Source: Bacillota bacterium (GTDB lineage Bacteria > Bacillota > Clostridia > Lachnospirales > Lachnospiraceae). From it: a stretch of DNA of 46,287 bases. Below the pieces are notes generated by a model. It was not told where the DNA came from, made no database searches, and saw nothing but the letters and a program-made list of their open reading frames with translations. The position numbers were made by a program, and so were the translations under genes. The number at the start of each line of letters is the position of its first letter. The stretch's first letter is position 1. The stretch is taken from contig JAEYPP010000055.1 of the NCBI GenBank assembly GCA_023410575.1, positions 1-46,287 of the forward strand, in the 5' to 3' direction. Positions 8,524-16,020 of the stretch are shown piece after piece.

Positions 8524-10254
8524 TTAAAGGTCATAAGGCTTTCCATCATTAAGTATGGTATCACGAAGCTTTGTTAAGGTTACCTTTGTCTCGGCAGTTG
8601 TTTCACCAAGTAAACCAGCAATTTCTTGGGCTACCATCATCTGTTTATCTATGACTTTTTGAGCCATCTCAATAGTTTCCATTTTTACTATGTATGCCTT
8701 ACGATTTTGTTCTTCTTCATATGATATATCTTGAAAAATACCAAGAACAAGGTTTTGTTCTTTCATATATACGATGCTTTGTAGGGACGTAAAATTGAGG
8801 TCCGGATAAACAACCTTTTTACCAAGAATATTTTGATGTGTATCCATTACAGTTTGGAAATCTGAGTGATCAATGAATTCATATAAATACATCTCTTTTG
8901 CTTTTGCACGAGAGATATTAAATAACTTTTCTGCGGCTCGTGAGAATTCCATAATCTTCATCTCAGAATCTACAACGATAATAATATTAGGAGTCGTATC
9001 TAGCACTATATTCGACATGGATTGAGCGCGATCATGCATATAAGGAATACACATATTAAGCTCAGCCTTGCCTTGAAAAACAGCAATTGCCTTATCTCGG
9101 CAGGAGGCATAACCACAGGCTCCACAGTTGAACATATCTTCAGGATGTATTTTACCAATCTTACTTAATATATTCATAATCTGTTGCTCACTTGGAATGG
9201 CATCCTTTGGAGAATGATCAAAGAAGTTCTTTGATAAATCGATTGCCGTATTAAGGTTAAAGTAATCGTTAGAAACCGGTTCTTTTGGTATTGTTTCTTC
9301 CATATCAAGTTTGACTTTAAACCGAGAGATTGATTCACGATCAACGGCGGTACCTTTAATACAACCACCATTGCAGATGTCAGCTTCAATAAAGCATCCA
9401 GTGATTTCACCACGATTCATGCTCTCAAATAAATCGATACAGTTTTTAATGCCGTGTACATAGAACTTTCGATAATGTCCTGTCTTGGAACTGCTAGCAA
9501 CAACAGAAGATAGAACACCACTACTAATTGGATAGAGTCGATTAACTAGTGGGTTGGGATTATCTAGAGGGGAGTCCTCTAATTGCATAAGATCTATGTT
9601 CTCTTCGCTAAGCCACTCTTCAAATTCCCTAAAATTTATGACAGCATCAATGACACCAATAGTTCGAGGGTCACCTTCTGCCTCTCTCTTTTTAGCAATG
9701 CAAGGACCCAAAAAGACAACCTTAACATCATTACCATATTCCTCACGAATTATTTTGCCATGGGCAATCATTGGGGAAATAACAGGTGCCATATATTTAG
9801 TTAAGGAAGGATAATATATCTCAATTAAGTCATTAACAGATGGGCAGCATGTAGTTACAATATTCTCCATTGTTCCTGCATCCAGTAACTGATTATATTC
9901 ATGTGTTACATATGCTGCACCTTCCGCTGTTTCGCGTACAGCAGTAAACCCAAGCTTTCGTAAAGCAGTGATAACCTGCCCAGTTGATTTATACTTTAAA
10001 ACACCAAGATAAGATGGTGCTAGGGAAACGATAGTTGGTAACCCTTGTGCTATATAAGCTTTTACTCGATCTAAATCACTGATAAATGATTTAGCATTCT
10101 GCGGGCAAATTTCTAGACAATGCCCACAAAGAATGCACTTATCATCCATAATATATGCTTGAGAATCTTTTACTGTAATCGCTTTAACTTCGCAGTTGCG
10201 CACACACTTATAACAGTTTTTGCACTTCGCTTCTTTAAAACCTATTACATTCAT
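8524..10254 (-). CDS. Sensory-type [FeFe]-hydrogenase homologue with PAS domain (HydS-like)
   Basis: The order over 576 residues is: two [4Fe-4S] motifs (Cys11/14/17/21 and 40/43/46/50), an H-cluster domain with TTCCPSV (134-140), GPCIAKKRE (183-191) and EADICNGGCIKG (290-301), a further Fe-S motif CGACGYASC (377-385) with Cys402, a PAS domain (about 411-515) and a C-terminal helical segment. This architecture matches the putative H2/redox sensors of group C [FeFe]-hydrogenases. The cluster cysteines are retained, so it can probably bind cofactor. It overlaps the upstream thioredoxin-like gene by one base (TAATG) and is followed by the phosphatase. No kinase is fused to it; the phosphatase may be the output partner. 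Confidence 0.9.
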   Translation of the reverse strand: MNVIGFKEAKCKNCYKCVRNCEVKAITVKDSQAYIMDDKCILCGHCLEICPQNAKSFISDLDRVKAYIAQGLPTIVSLAPSYLGVLKYKSTGQVITALRKLGFTAVRETAEGAAYVTHEYNQLLDAGTMENIVTTCCPSVNDLIEIYYPSLTKYMAPVISPMIAHGKIIREEYGNDVKVVFLGPCIAKKREAEGDPRTIGVIDAVINFREFEEWLSEENIDLMQLEDSPLDNPNPLVNRLYPISSGVLSSVVASSSKTGHYRKFYVHGIKNCIDLFESMNRGEITGCFIEADICNGGCIKGTAVDRESISRFKVKLDMEETIPKEPVSNDYFNLNTAIDLSKNFFDHSPKDAIPSEQQIMNILSKIGKIHPEDMFNCGACGYASCRDKAIAVFQGKAELNMCIPYMHDRAQSMSNIVLDTTPNIIIVVDSEMKIMEFSRAAEKLFNISRAKAKEMYLYEFIDHSDFQTVMDTHQNILGKKVVYPDLNFTSLQSIVYMKEQNLVLGIFQDISYEEEQNRKAYIVKMETIEMAQKVIDKQMMVAQEIAGLLGETTAETKVTLTKLRDTILNDGKPYDL

Positions 10255-10496
10255 TATGTAAGCCTCCTAAGCACCTCGTTTTTGAAAAATTCCTGTGTGG
10301 TTTCTGGACGTACAGAAAATATGGAACCATCAACCGCTACACAGACACCTTTTACACAGTGACCCATACAAAAGGAACCATTTAATTCGATTTTTTCCTT
10401 AAGCTGATACTCATGAATAAGAGATTCAAGCTTAGTTACAATTTCTCTTGAACCTTTCAAATGACATGAACTTCCAACGCATATAGAAATAACCAT
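10254..10496 (-). CDS. Thioredoxin-like [2Fe-2S] ferredoxin (NuoE/HydC-like)
   Basis: An 80-aa protein whose four cysteines follow the C-X4-C and C-X3-C pattern (Cys6, Cys11, Cys43, Cys47) of thioredoxin-fold [2Fe-2S] proteins such as the C-terminal part of NuoE. It would transfer electrons to or from the adjacent hydrogenase proteins. It is the first gene of the operon. The start ATG has GGAGG 6 nt upstream, and the stop overlaps the next start by one base. It is much shorter than full NuoE, lacking the N-terminal helical part. Confidence 0.85.
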   Translation of the reverse strand: MVISICVGSSCHLKGSREIVTKLESLIHEYQLKEKIELNGSFCMGHCVKGVCVAVDGSIFSVRPETTQEFFKNEVLRRLT

Positions 10497-10516
10497 CGTT
10501 GACCTCCTTATAGCGT

Positions 10517-10534
10517 GTGCTAAAAATTTAACAA
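10517..10534 (-). promoter_or_regulatory. Candidate Rex operator upstream of the hydrogenase operon
   Basis: On the minus strand the 18-bp site reads TTGTTAAATTTTTAGCAC. The clostridial Rex consensus is TTGTTAANNNNTTAACAA, so one half matches 7/7 and the other 5/7. It lies just downstream of the predicted transcription start, where a repressor would block transcription. Rex senses NADH/NAD+ and often controls fermentative hydrogenases. No rex gene is in the window. Confidence 0.55.
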
Positions 10535-10545
10535 AGCCTTATCAC

Positions 10546-10574
10546 ATTATAACACCGAATAAAATAAGAAACAA
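10546..10574 (-). promoter_or_regulatory. Promoter of the hydrogenase-phosphatase operon
   Basis: On the minus strand TTGTTT is followed after 17 nt by a perfect TATAAT (+ strand 10546-10551). The start point should fall near 10539, immediately before the Rex-like site. Confidence 0.6.
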
Positions 10575-10626
10575 GGTCAAAAGCACTATATTTTATTCTT
10601 ATATAAACGGTTAAAAAAATTAGGGC

Positions 10627-10656
10627 TTGTCGATAATGCTATTATAAGAGTATAAT
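10627..10656 (+). promoter_or_regulatory. Promoter of asnS
   Basis: TTGTCG, 18 nt, then TATAAT. The leader would be only about 40 nt, too short for a T-box. Confidence 0.6.
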
Positions 10657-10701
10657 ACATACCAAAGGAACTAAATATAATAAGAAATGGTGGAATTTTG
10701 A

Positions 10702-12093
10702 ATGGAACTTATACAGATACGCGATTTATTTCGCAACAAAGAAAATTATATTGATAAGAGAGTAAGTGTCGGTGGATGGGTAAGAAGCGTTCGTGATACG
10801 AAGACCTTCGGTTTCTTAGTATTAAATGATGGTACATTCTTTGAAACATTACAGGTTGTCTATACTGATAAATTAGAGAATTTCACAGCTATTTCAAAAC
10901 TTAATGTCGGAAGTGCAGTGATTGTATCAGGTAAATTAGTTGCAACACCAGATGCGAAACAGCCTTTTGAAATCCAAGCAGATGAGGTAGTTGTTGAAGG
11001 TGAATCCAGTACGGATTATCCACTTCAGAAAAAACGTCACTCTATGGAATTCTTACGTACGATAACACATCTTCGTCCACGTACGAATACCTTCCAAGCA
11101 GTATTTAGAGTACGTTCGTTAATTGCATACGCAATCCATCAGTACTTTCAAGAACGTAACTTTGTTTATGTGCACACACCACTAATTACAGGAAGTGATT
11201 GTGAAGGTGCGGGAGAGATGTTCCAGGTTACAACTCTTGATTTAAATAATGTTGCTAAAAATCCAGATGGAACTATTGATTTTTCACAGGATTTCTTTAA
11301 TAAACCAACAAATCTTACCGTGAGTGGTCAGCTAAATGGTGAGACTTATGCCATGGCATTTAAGAATATCTATACGTTTGGACCAACCTTTCGAGCTGAG
11401 AATTCCAACACAACGAGACATGCAGCAGAGTTTTGGATGATTGAGCCAGAAATTGCGTTTGCAGATCTAAAAGATGATATGATTTTAGCAGAGGGTATGT
11501 TAAAGTATGTAATTCGTTATGTTTTAGACAATGCGCCAGAAGAGATGCAGTTCTTTAACAACTTTGTCGATAAAGGATTATTAGATAGATTAACTCATGT
11601 TGTTAACTCTGATTTTGGTCATGTGACGTATACGGAAGCAATTGAGATTCTTGAAAAAAATAATGATAATTTTGATTATAAGGTTAGCTGGGGATGTGAT
11701 CTTCAGACAGAGCATGAACGCTATTTAACAGAACAGGTATTCAAAAAGCCTGTATTTGTAACTGATTATCCAAAGGATATCAAAGCATTCTATATGAAGA
11801 TGAATGAAGATAATAAGACAGTTGCAGCAATGGATTTATTAGTACCTGGAATTGGTGAAATTATTGGTGGTAGCCAAAGAGAAGATGATTACGATAAGCT
11901 AGTAAAACGTATGAATGAGCTTAACTTAAATCAAGATGACTATGAATTCTATTTAGATTTACGTAAGTATGGTTCAGCAAGACATGCAGGTTTTGGTCTT
12001 GGATTTGAGCGTTGCGTTATGTATTTAACTGGTATGGGTAACATTCGTGACGTAATCCCATTCCCACGTACTGTAAATAACTGTGAACTATAA
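10702..12093 (+). CDS. asnS: Asparaginyl-tRNA synthetase
   Basis: This 463-aa class II enzyme charges tRNA-Asn in the cytoplasm. It has the N-terminal OB-fold anticodon-binding domain (VGGWVRSVRDTKTFGFLVL), motif 2 around FRAENSNTTRHAAEFWMIEPE and motif 3 GFGLGFERCVMY near the C-terminus. The Asn-type catalytic region and absence of the GAD insertion of bacterial AspRS support AsnRS over AspRS. The ATG is preceded by GGTGGA. A tRNA-Asn gene lies at the start of the window, but no regulatory connection is seen. Confidence 0.96.
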   Translation: MELIQIRDLFRNKENYIDKRVSVGGWVRSVRDTKTFGFLVLNDGTFFETLQVVYTDKLENFTAISKLNVGSAVIVSGKLVATPDAKQPFEIQADEVVVEGESSTDYPLQKKRHSMEFLRTITHLRPRTNTFQAVFRVRSLIAYAIHQYFQERNFVYVHTPLITGSDCEGAGEMFQVTTLDLNNVAKNPDGTIDFSQDFFNKPTNLTVSGQLNGETYAMAFKNIYTFGPTFRAENSNTTRHAAEFWMIEPEIAFADLKDDMILAEGMLKYVIRYVLDNAPEEMQFFNNFVDKGLLDRLTHVVNSDFGHVTYTEAIEILEKNNDNFDYKVSWGCDLQTEHERYLTEQVFKKPVFVTDYPKDIKAFYMKMNEDNKTVAAMDLLVPGIGEIIGGSQREDDYDKLVKRMNELNLNQDDYEFYLDLRKYGSARHAGFGLGFERCVMYLTGMGNIRDVIPFPRTVNNCEL

Positions 12094-12133
12094 AACTTAT
12101 TTAGCATGTTTGTGATTTTTAGTAGAATATAAA

Positions 12134-12243
12134 AAAAGAATGGGTTCGATGATATATTTCTTTGGTGCGCTTTACTCATAGGCCCACAAATGCGTGGGAC
12201 TTGTAAGGTAATCTGAATAATATATCATTGAACCCATTCTTTT
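12134..12243. terminator. Long inverted repeat with inner hairpin, between convergent asnS and queT
   Basis: A 25-bp stem with a single G-U (12134-12158 with 12219-12243) encloses about 60 nt containing a second hairpin, CCCAC/GTGGG near 12183-12198. It ends in TTTT on both strands, so it can terminate both genes. The size and architecture also resemble a small non-autonomous inverted-repeat element. Confidence 0.6.
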
Positions 12244-12331
12244 AGTTAAAGTTTTATAGAATCACAAATGAGCCCAGTTATTAATGATAGTCTGTTAATC
12301 TAATAACAAAGAAATTAAGATGTATTTCAAA

Positions 12332-12829
12332 CTATGATTTAGTTAAAGATGGATTACGAAAAATGGATGTATAACGTGAAAGGGAAAACAATAAGACTAA
12401 CCCTAGAACGCCACAAGATAGTACTTCACCGATACCAACTGTCAGCATCATAAACGGTATCGATAATGCTTCGCCATATGCAAAACGGAGCACCCAAGGT
12501 ACGATAATAGTATTAGCGATAATTGGTGGGAGTGGGATTAAGAATTTGTGCCTACGAAGACTATAAGACCCGAGAGCGCCGATTAGTGTAGCTAAACTAC
12601 CAAATACAATATCAAGTACATCACAGCCAGATAGTAAATTACCAAGTAAACACCCAATTGTAACACCTGGAATAGCTGCAGGTGTAAAAAATGGCAAAAT
12701 GGTTAATGCTTCAGCAATACGAACTTGAATGTAGGAAATACTAATCGGTTGGAAAATAAATACTAGAACAACATAAATGGCTGCTATCAAAGCAGCTTGA
12801 ATAAGAAAGAATAGTTTTTGATTTTTCAT
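12332..12829 (-). CDS. queT: Queuosine-precursor ECF transporter S-component
   Basis: This 165-aa hydrophobic protein has about five to six membrane segments and matches the QueT family: an N-terminal AALIAAIYVVL segment, IQVRIAEALTILPFF, PGVTIGCLLGNLLSG, and a C-terminal GIGEVLSCGVLG. QueT proteins are thought to capture a queuosine precursor and work with the shared ECF energy-coupling module, which is not encoded here. The assignment is strengthened by a preQ1-I-like riboswitch immediately upstream. The SD AGGAG lies about 6 nt before the ATG and within the riboswitch tail region. Confidence 0.88.
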   Translation of the reverse strand: MKNQKLFFLIQAALIAAIYVVLVFIFQPISISYIQVRIAEALTILPFFTPAAIPGVTIGCLLGNLLSGCDVLDIVFGSLATLIGALGSYSLRRHKFLIPLPPIIANTIIVPWVLRFAYGEALSIPFMMLTVGIGEVLSCGVLGLVLLFSLSRYTSIFRNPSLTKS

Positions 12830-12835
12830 AGAAAT

Positions 12836-12880
12836 CTCCTTTAGTTTTGTTTTACGAGTGGAAGGTCACGAACACTCGGT
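12836..12880 (-). promoter_or_regulatory. PreQ1-I riboswitch controlling queT
   Basis: On the minus strand a 6-bp stem CGAGTG/CACTCG encloses the loop TTCGTGACCTTC and is followed by the A-rich tail TAAAACAAAACTAAAGGAG. Stem, C-containing loop and tail match the very small preQ1-I class, in which the tail folds back into the loop as an H-type pseudoknot. Here the tail runs into the queT Shine-Dalgarno, so binding should block translation. Confidence 0.75.
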
Positions 12881-12927
12881 TAATTTGCCCTTAAGACCTT
12901 GTTTTTATGGGCATTTGCGACTTTATT

Positions 12928-12955
12928 AGTATAGCATGAAAATAGTGGTTGTCAA
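12928..12955 (-). promoter_or_regulatory. Promoter of queT
   Basis: On the minus strand a perfect TTGACA is followed after 16 nt by TATACT. The leader of about 90 nt contains the preQ1-type aptamer and, before it, a possible TGCCC/GGGCA hairpin. Confidence 0.7.
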
Positions 12956-13013
12956 GGGTTGATACATATATGTTTTAACGTTTAGGAAAGAAAATAATGG
13001 AGTAACTGAATTA

Positions 13014-13028
13014 CCTAACCTAGTTAGG
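13014..13028. promoter_or_regulatory. Small palindrome upstream of the WYL regulator gene
   Basis: CCTAAC, 3 nt, GTTAGG. It could be an operator for autoregulation. This is based on symmetry only. Confidence 0.3.
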
Positions 13029-13037
13029 AGAAAGGAC

Positions 13038-13074
13038 ATCATCCAATCGTCTTAAATGAAGAGAATTGGATGAT
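13038..13074 (+). promoter_or_regulatory. Hairpin overlapping the start of the WYL regulator
   Basis: A perfect 10-bp arm pair (13038-13047 ATCATCCAAT with 13065-13074) plus an inner TCTT/AAGA pair. The right arm contains the candidate ATG at 13070, so the hairpin could hide the start region or serve as an operator. Confidence 0.4.
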
Positions 13075-14029
13075 ACATGATATTATGAAACTTGAGAGAC
13101 TTCTTGCCATAATAATGTTGCTACTTAATAGAAATCATATCAGTGCAAAAGAACTTGCTGAATATTTTGAAGTGTCAAAAAGAACTATTTATCGAGATAT
13201 TGATTCAATTAATCAGGCAGGGATTCCAATCGTTTCGTATATGGGTGCAGAAGGTGGTTTCGGAATACTGGAGAATTATAAGATTACAAAGAATTTTTTG
13301 GATGATTATGAAATTAGCTCTTTGCTATCGGCTCTGAAAAATTTAAATAATACTGTTAGTGACAAAAAGATATCGCATACGATTGAGAAGTTAGAGAATT
13401 TAAAACCGGACAAAAATATCTTAAGTAGTCATAGCAAATCAGTTCCGATTAATATTGATTATAATAATTGGAACAGTAATAACAAGCAAAAGGATAAGAT
13501 TAAGAATCTAAATAGCGCGATCAATGAGAAAAGAATTATCAGCTTCGAGTATGTTAATAAAAAAGGTGAATGTACGAATCGTACCGTAGAACCCTTATCA
13601 CTTCTTCTTAAAGACTTTTCTTGGTATCTTCAGGGATATTGTCATAGCAAGGAGGATTATAGAGTATTCAAGGTAAAAAGGATGCGTATGGTTAAAGTAA
13701 CAGACGATTACTTTACGCGAAATACACCTCCTTTGGAAACTTTGGATTATTTAGAAGAGTGGTATAAGGACAGTACAGTAATTAATATTATATTAAAGTT
13801 CAAAGCACAGATGAGAGCAAGGGTTTTTGATAGTTTTAACGAAGACGAGATACTACTTTTTGAGGATGGTACTATGGAGGTTCATTTCACGTATCCACAG
13901 GACAATGGGTTGTTTGAACTGATACTTGGATTTGGCAGTCAGGTAGAAGTAATAGAACCTCTTGGATTAAGATCTCAAATATATCAAAGAGCTGTTGAAA
14001 TATGTAATATATACAAAAATGATAAATAA
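13070..14029 (+). CDS. HTH (DeoR-like) transcriptional regulator with WYL domain
   Basis: The 319-aa protein begins with a winged helix-turn-helix (SAKELAEYFEVSKRTIYRDI, residues about 25-44) followed by a WYL ligand-sensing domain. The signature FSWYLQGYCHSKEDYRVFKVKRM is visible near the middle, then the WCX C-terminal part. Members often sense nucleotides or other small ligands. The ATG at 13070 has a weak GAAGAG upstream; ATG 13085 (MKLERLLAI) is a good alternative. A terminator follows directly, so it is probably monocistronic. Confidence 0.88.
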   Translation: MIHDIMKLERLLAIIMLLLNRNHISAKELAEYFEVSKRTIYRDIDSINQAGIPIVSYMGAEGGFGILENYKITKNFLDDYEISSLLSALKNLNNTVSDKKISHTIEKLENLKPDKNILSSHSKSVPINIDYNNWNSNNKQKDKIKNLNSAINEKRIISFEYVNKKGECTNRTVEPLSLLLKDFSWYLQGYCHSKEDYRVFKVKRMRMVKVTDDYFTRNTPPLETLDYLEEWYKDSTVINIILKFKAQMRARVFDSFNEDEILLFEDGTMEVHFTYPQDNGLFELILGFGSQVEVIEPLGLRSQIYQRAVEICNIYKNDK

Positions 14030-14068
14030 AAAGCAAGTATGACATACACCTGTCATACTTGCTTTTTT
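14028..14068 (+). terminator. Intrinsic terminator after the WYL regulator
   Basis: Perfect 12-bp GC-containing stem (14033-14044 with 14051-14062), 6-nt loop, then six T's. Confidence 0.9.
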
Positions 14069-14101
14069 ATACTAAGAGCAAATTAGCTAGGAGGAATTAT
14101 A

Positions 14102-14926
14102 ATGATTGAGTTACCTGAATCCTATACACTTATAGATCAAATCAATAAAGAAATAAGTGGTAAGATAATAGTTAAAGCGGAGGCAAATCATACTGCTCAT
14201 GCATTTGCTCTGTATACAGGGGATCCGGTTGAATATAATGAAAAGCTTGCCGGAAAAACAATAATTTGCGCAGATGTATATAGCGGAAGTGTTCGAATAA
14301 AAGCAGATGATATGATAATAATTATTACTACTCCAATAAGATACCACAAAAAGAACGCTAAATTACCAGATAAGCATCAACTATATCTGGAATTTGAGGA
14401 TGCAACCGCCATAACCTGTACAGTCCAAATGTGGGGCTCTTTTCTTTGTTTTAGAGAAGGAGATATGAATGGAATACCAAAACAGTACACCATTAACACG
14501 AATCCTTCTCCGTTGGAGCAAGAGTTTGATGAGAAGTTTTTTAGAGATTTACTTCATAAGGAAAAGTTATCTTCTCTTTCTGCAAAGGCATTTCTAACGA
14601 CGGAACAGCGTATTCCAGGGGTAGGCAATGGTGTGGCGCAGGATATTCTGTATAAGGCAAAGATTCATCCTAAACGCAAGATGTCAACACTATCCGAGGA
14701 AGAGTTGAATGTTTTATTCAATACGTTAAAAAGTATTCTATTAGATATATGGAAAAAGGGTGGAAGAGATACAGAGTATGATCTATATGGATGTAAGGGT
14801 GGCTATAAAACAATCATGAGTAAATACTCTGTCAATAAGCCATGCCCAGTATGTAATACATTGATTACAAAAGAAAGCTATCTGGGTGGAAGTATATATC
14901 TTTGTGAAAATTGCCAGAAGATGTAA
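14102..14926 (+). CDS. Fpg/Nei-family protein with atypical N-terminus
   Basis: This 274-aa protein has the Fpg/Nei layout: N-terminal beta-sandwich, helix-two-turn-helix (IPGVGNGVAQDILYKAKIHP, residues 171-190), and a C4 zinc finger (Cys248, Cys251, Cys268, Cys271). Normal Fpg/Nei use an N-terminal proline as nucleophile (MPELPE or MPEGPE); here the sequence is MIELPE, so Pro2 is Ile. The zinc-finger arginine expected after GG (GGRST in Fpg) is also not there (GGSIYLC). The conserved asparagine of the H2TH (Asn176) and Glu3 remain. It may bind DNA with altered or no glycosylase activity. The start has AGGAGG 5-6 nt upstream. Confidence 0.82.
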   Translation: MIELPESYTLIDQINKEISGKIIVKAEANHTAHAFALYTGDPVEYNEKLAGKTIICADVYSGSVRIKADDMIIIITTPIRYHKKNAKLPDKHQLYLEFEDATAITCTVQMWGSFLCFREGDMNGIPKQYTINTNPSPLEQEFDEKFFRDLLHKEKLSSLSAKAFLTTEQRIPGVGNGVAQDILYKAKIHPKRKMSTLSEEELNVLFNTLKSILLDIWKKGGRDTEYDLYGCKGGYKTIMSKYSVNKPCPVCNTLITKESYLGGSIYLCENCQKM

Positions 14927-14976
14927 AGTGAACATCCGCATGTAACAGAATCAGAAATCTAATTAGGAGGTATGAC

Positions 14977-15723
14977 ATGGAATTTCATCAGATAACACAG
15001 GAAAAAAAAGACGCGATAGTAAATTCGCGATTTCCTCGCGCAGCGAAGTACGACCCAGAATGGCAATTACTATACGAAATGGGCTCGCCCTGCCTCTGGC
15101 TTACAGAAATAGTTTCGGACAAGCTTGGGCTCAAGCCGGGCATGAAGGTACTTGACCTTGGCTGCGGGCAGGCTCTGTCCTCAATTTTCCTTGCGAAGGA
15201 ATATGGGGTTCATGTGTTCGCAACTGATCTCTGGATAAGTCCATCGGACAATTTGCAACGTATTCGAGAGGCAAAAGTGGAGGACTTGGTATTTCCGATT
15301 TACTCTGAAGCACATTCATTACCCTTTGCCGAAGGCTTTTTCGACGCGGCAATATGCGTGAATTCTTATCAGTTTTACGGCACTGCTGACACTTATTTTA
15401 ACAACTACCTTGGAAAACTCATAAAACCTGGTGGTAAAATTGGGTTCGCGATACCTGGGCTTCATAAGGAATTCGAGGACTTAGTTCCCGAATATCTAAG
15501 CGAACATTGGAACAATGATTTTTACTACTTTCACTCCCTCAATTGGTGGAAACGTCACTTTGGCCGTTGCGGCACGGTCAATATCGACTTCGCCGATGAT
15601 TTTACTGGTTATGGTAGTAAAATGGCTGAGCTTTGGGAGGCAATTCCTGACCGTATGCAGATGGTGAGAACGGATGTGGGGCGAAACATAAGTTGGTTTG
15701 ACATTATACTTACCAAGAAATAG
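14977..15723 (+). CDS. Class I SAM-dependent methyltransferase, likely acquired
   Basis: Residues about 58-72 hold SAM-binding motif I (VLDLGCGQALSSIFLA), preceded by LKPGMK, with an acidic ATDLW motif and a later KLIKPGGKIGFA strand. These are typical of small-molecule or protein methyltransferases, and the substrate cannot be assigned. The start ATG has AGGAGG 6 nt upstream. Base composition differs strongly from its neighbours: 15061-15180 has 66 G/C in 120 bases, against 23 in 60 for 14161-14220. This suggests recent transfer. Confidence 0.8.
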   Translation: MEFHQITQEKKDAIVNSRFPRAAKYDPEWQLLYEMGSPCLWLTEIVSDKLGLKPGMKVLDLGCGQALSSIFLAKEYGVHVFATDLWISPSDNLQRIREAKVEDLVFPIYSEAHSLPFAEGFFDAAICVNSYQFYGTADTYFNNYLGKLIKPGGKIGFAIPGLHKEFEDLVPEYLSEHWNNDFYYFHSLNWWKRHFGRCGTVNIDFADDFTGYGSKMAELWEAIPDRMQMVRTDVGRNISWFDIILTKK

Positions 15724-15861
15724 GAGGAATTGACTCATGAGATAATGGGGTTGAATGAATCACTTTTTACTGGAAGCAGGAATTTCATTGGAGTTACCTG
15801 AATCTGCATTAGGATAAGTGCTTCAATCGCGAGCAGAATAAACTAACGTTAGTTATGTGCT
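15724..15861. other. Spacer after the methyltransferase gene
   Basis: No complete gene is supported. A 20-aa frame (15755-15817, MNHFLLEAGISLELPESALG) without a convincing binding site may be chance or a remnant. A 14-bp perfect palindrome, AACTAACGTTAGTT, sits at 15841-15854. Confidence 0.3.
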
Positions 15862-15893
15862 AAGAAAGCCCTGGAATTAGTCAGGGCTTTCTT
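15862..15893 (+). terminator. Intrinsic terminator after the methyltransferase
   Basis: AAGAAAGCCCTG pairs with CAGGGCTTTCTT across an 8-nt loop; A/T-rich flanks make it usable in either direction. Confidence 0.75.
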
Positions 15894-16020
15894 ATTTATC
15901 ATTAGAAGTCTTTATTTATGGAAAGGATAAAGGCTGATAGAATAATCAGTTATATTGTATAAATATATAATGTAAAGTCACTAATGAACGTAAGTAACAC
16001 TTAATCAATAGTTCAAACAA

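Noticed and set aside
10560..10701. T-box leader upstream of asnS
   Set aside because: The predicted leader is only about 40 nt and no T-box sequence or antiterminator is present.
15755..15817. 20-codon ORF after the methyltransferase
   Set aside because: No convincing SD, very short, and no conserved motif.
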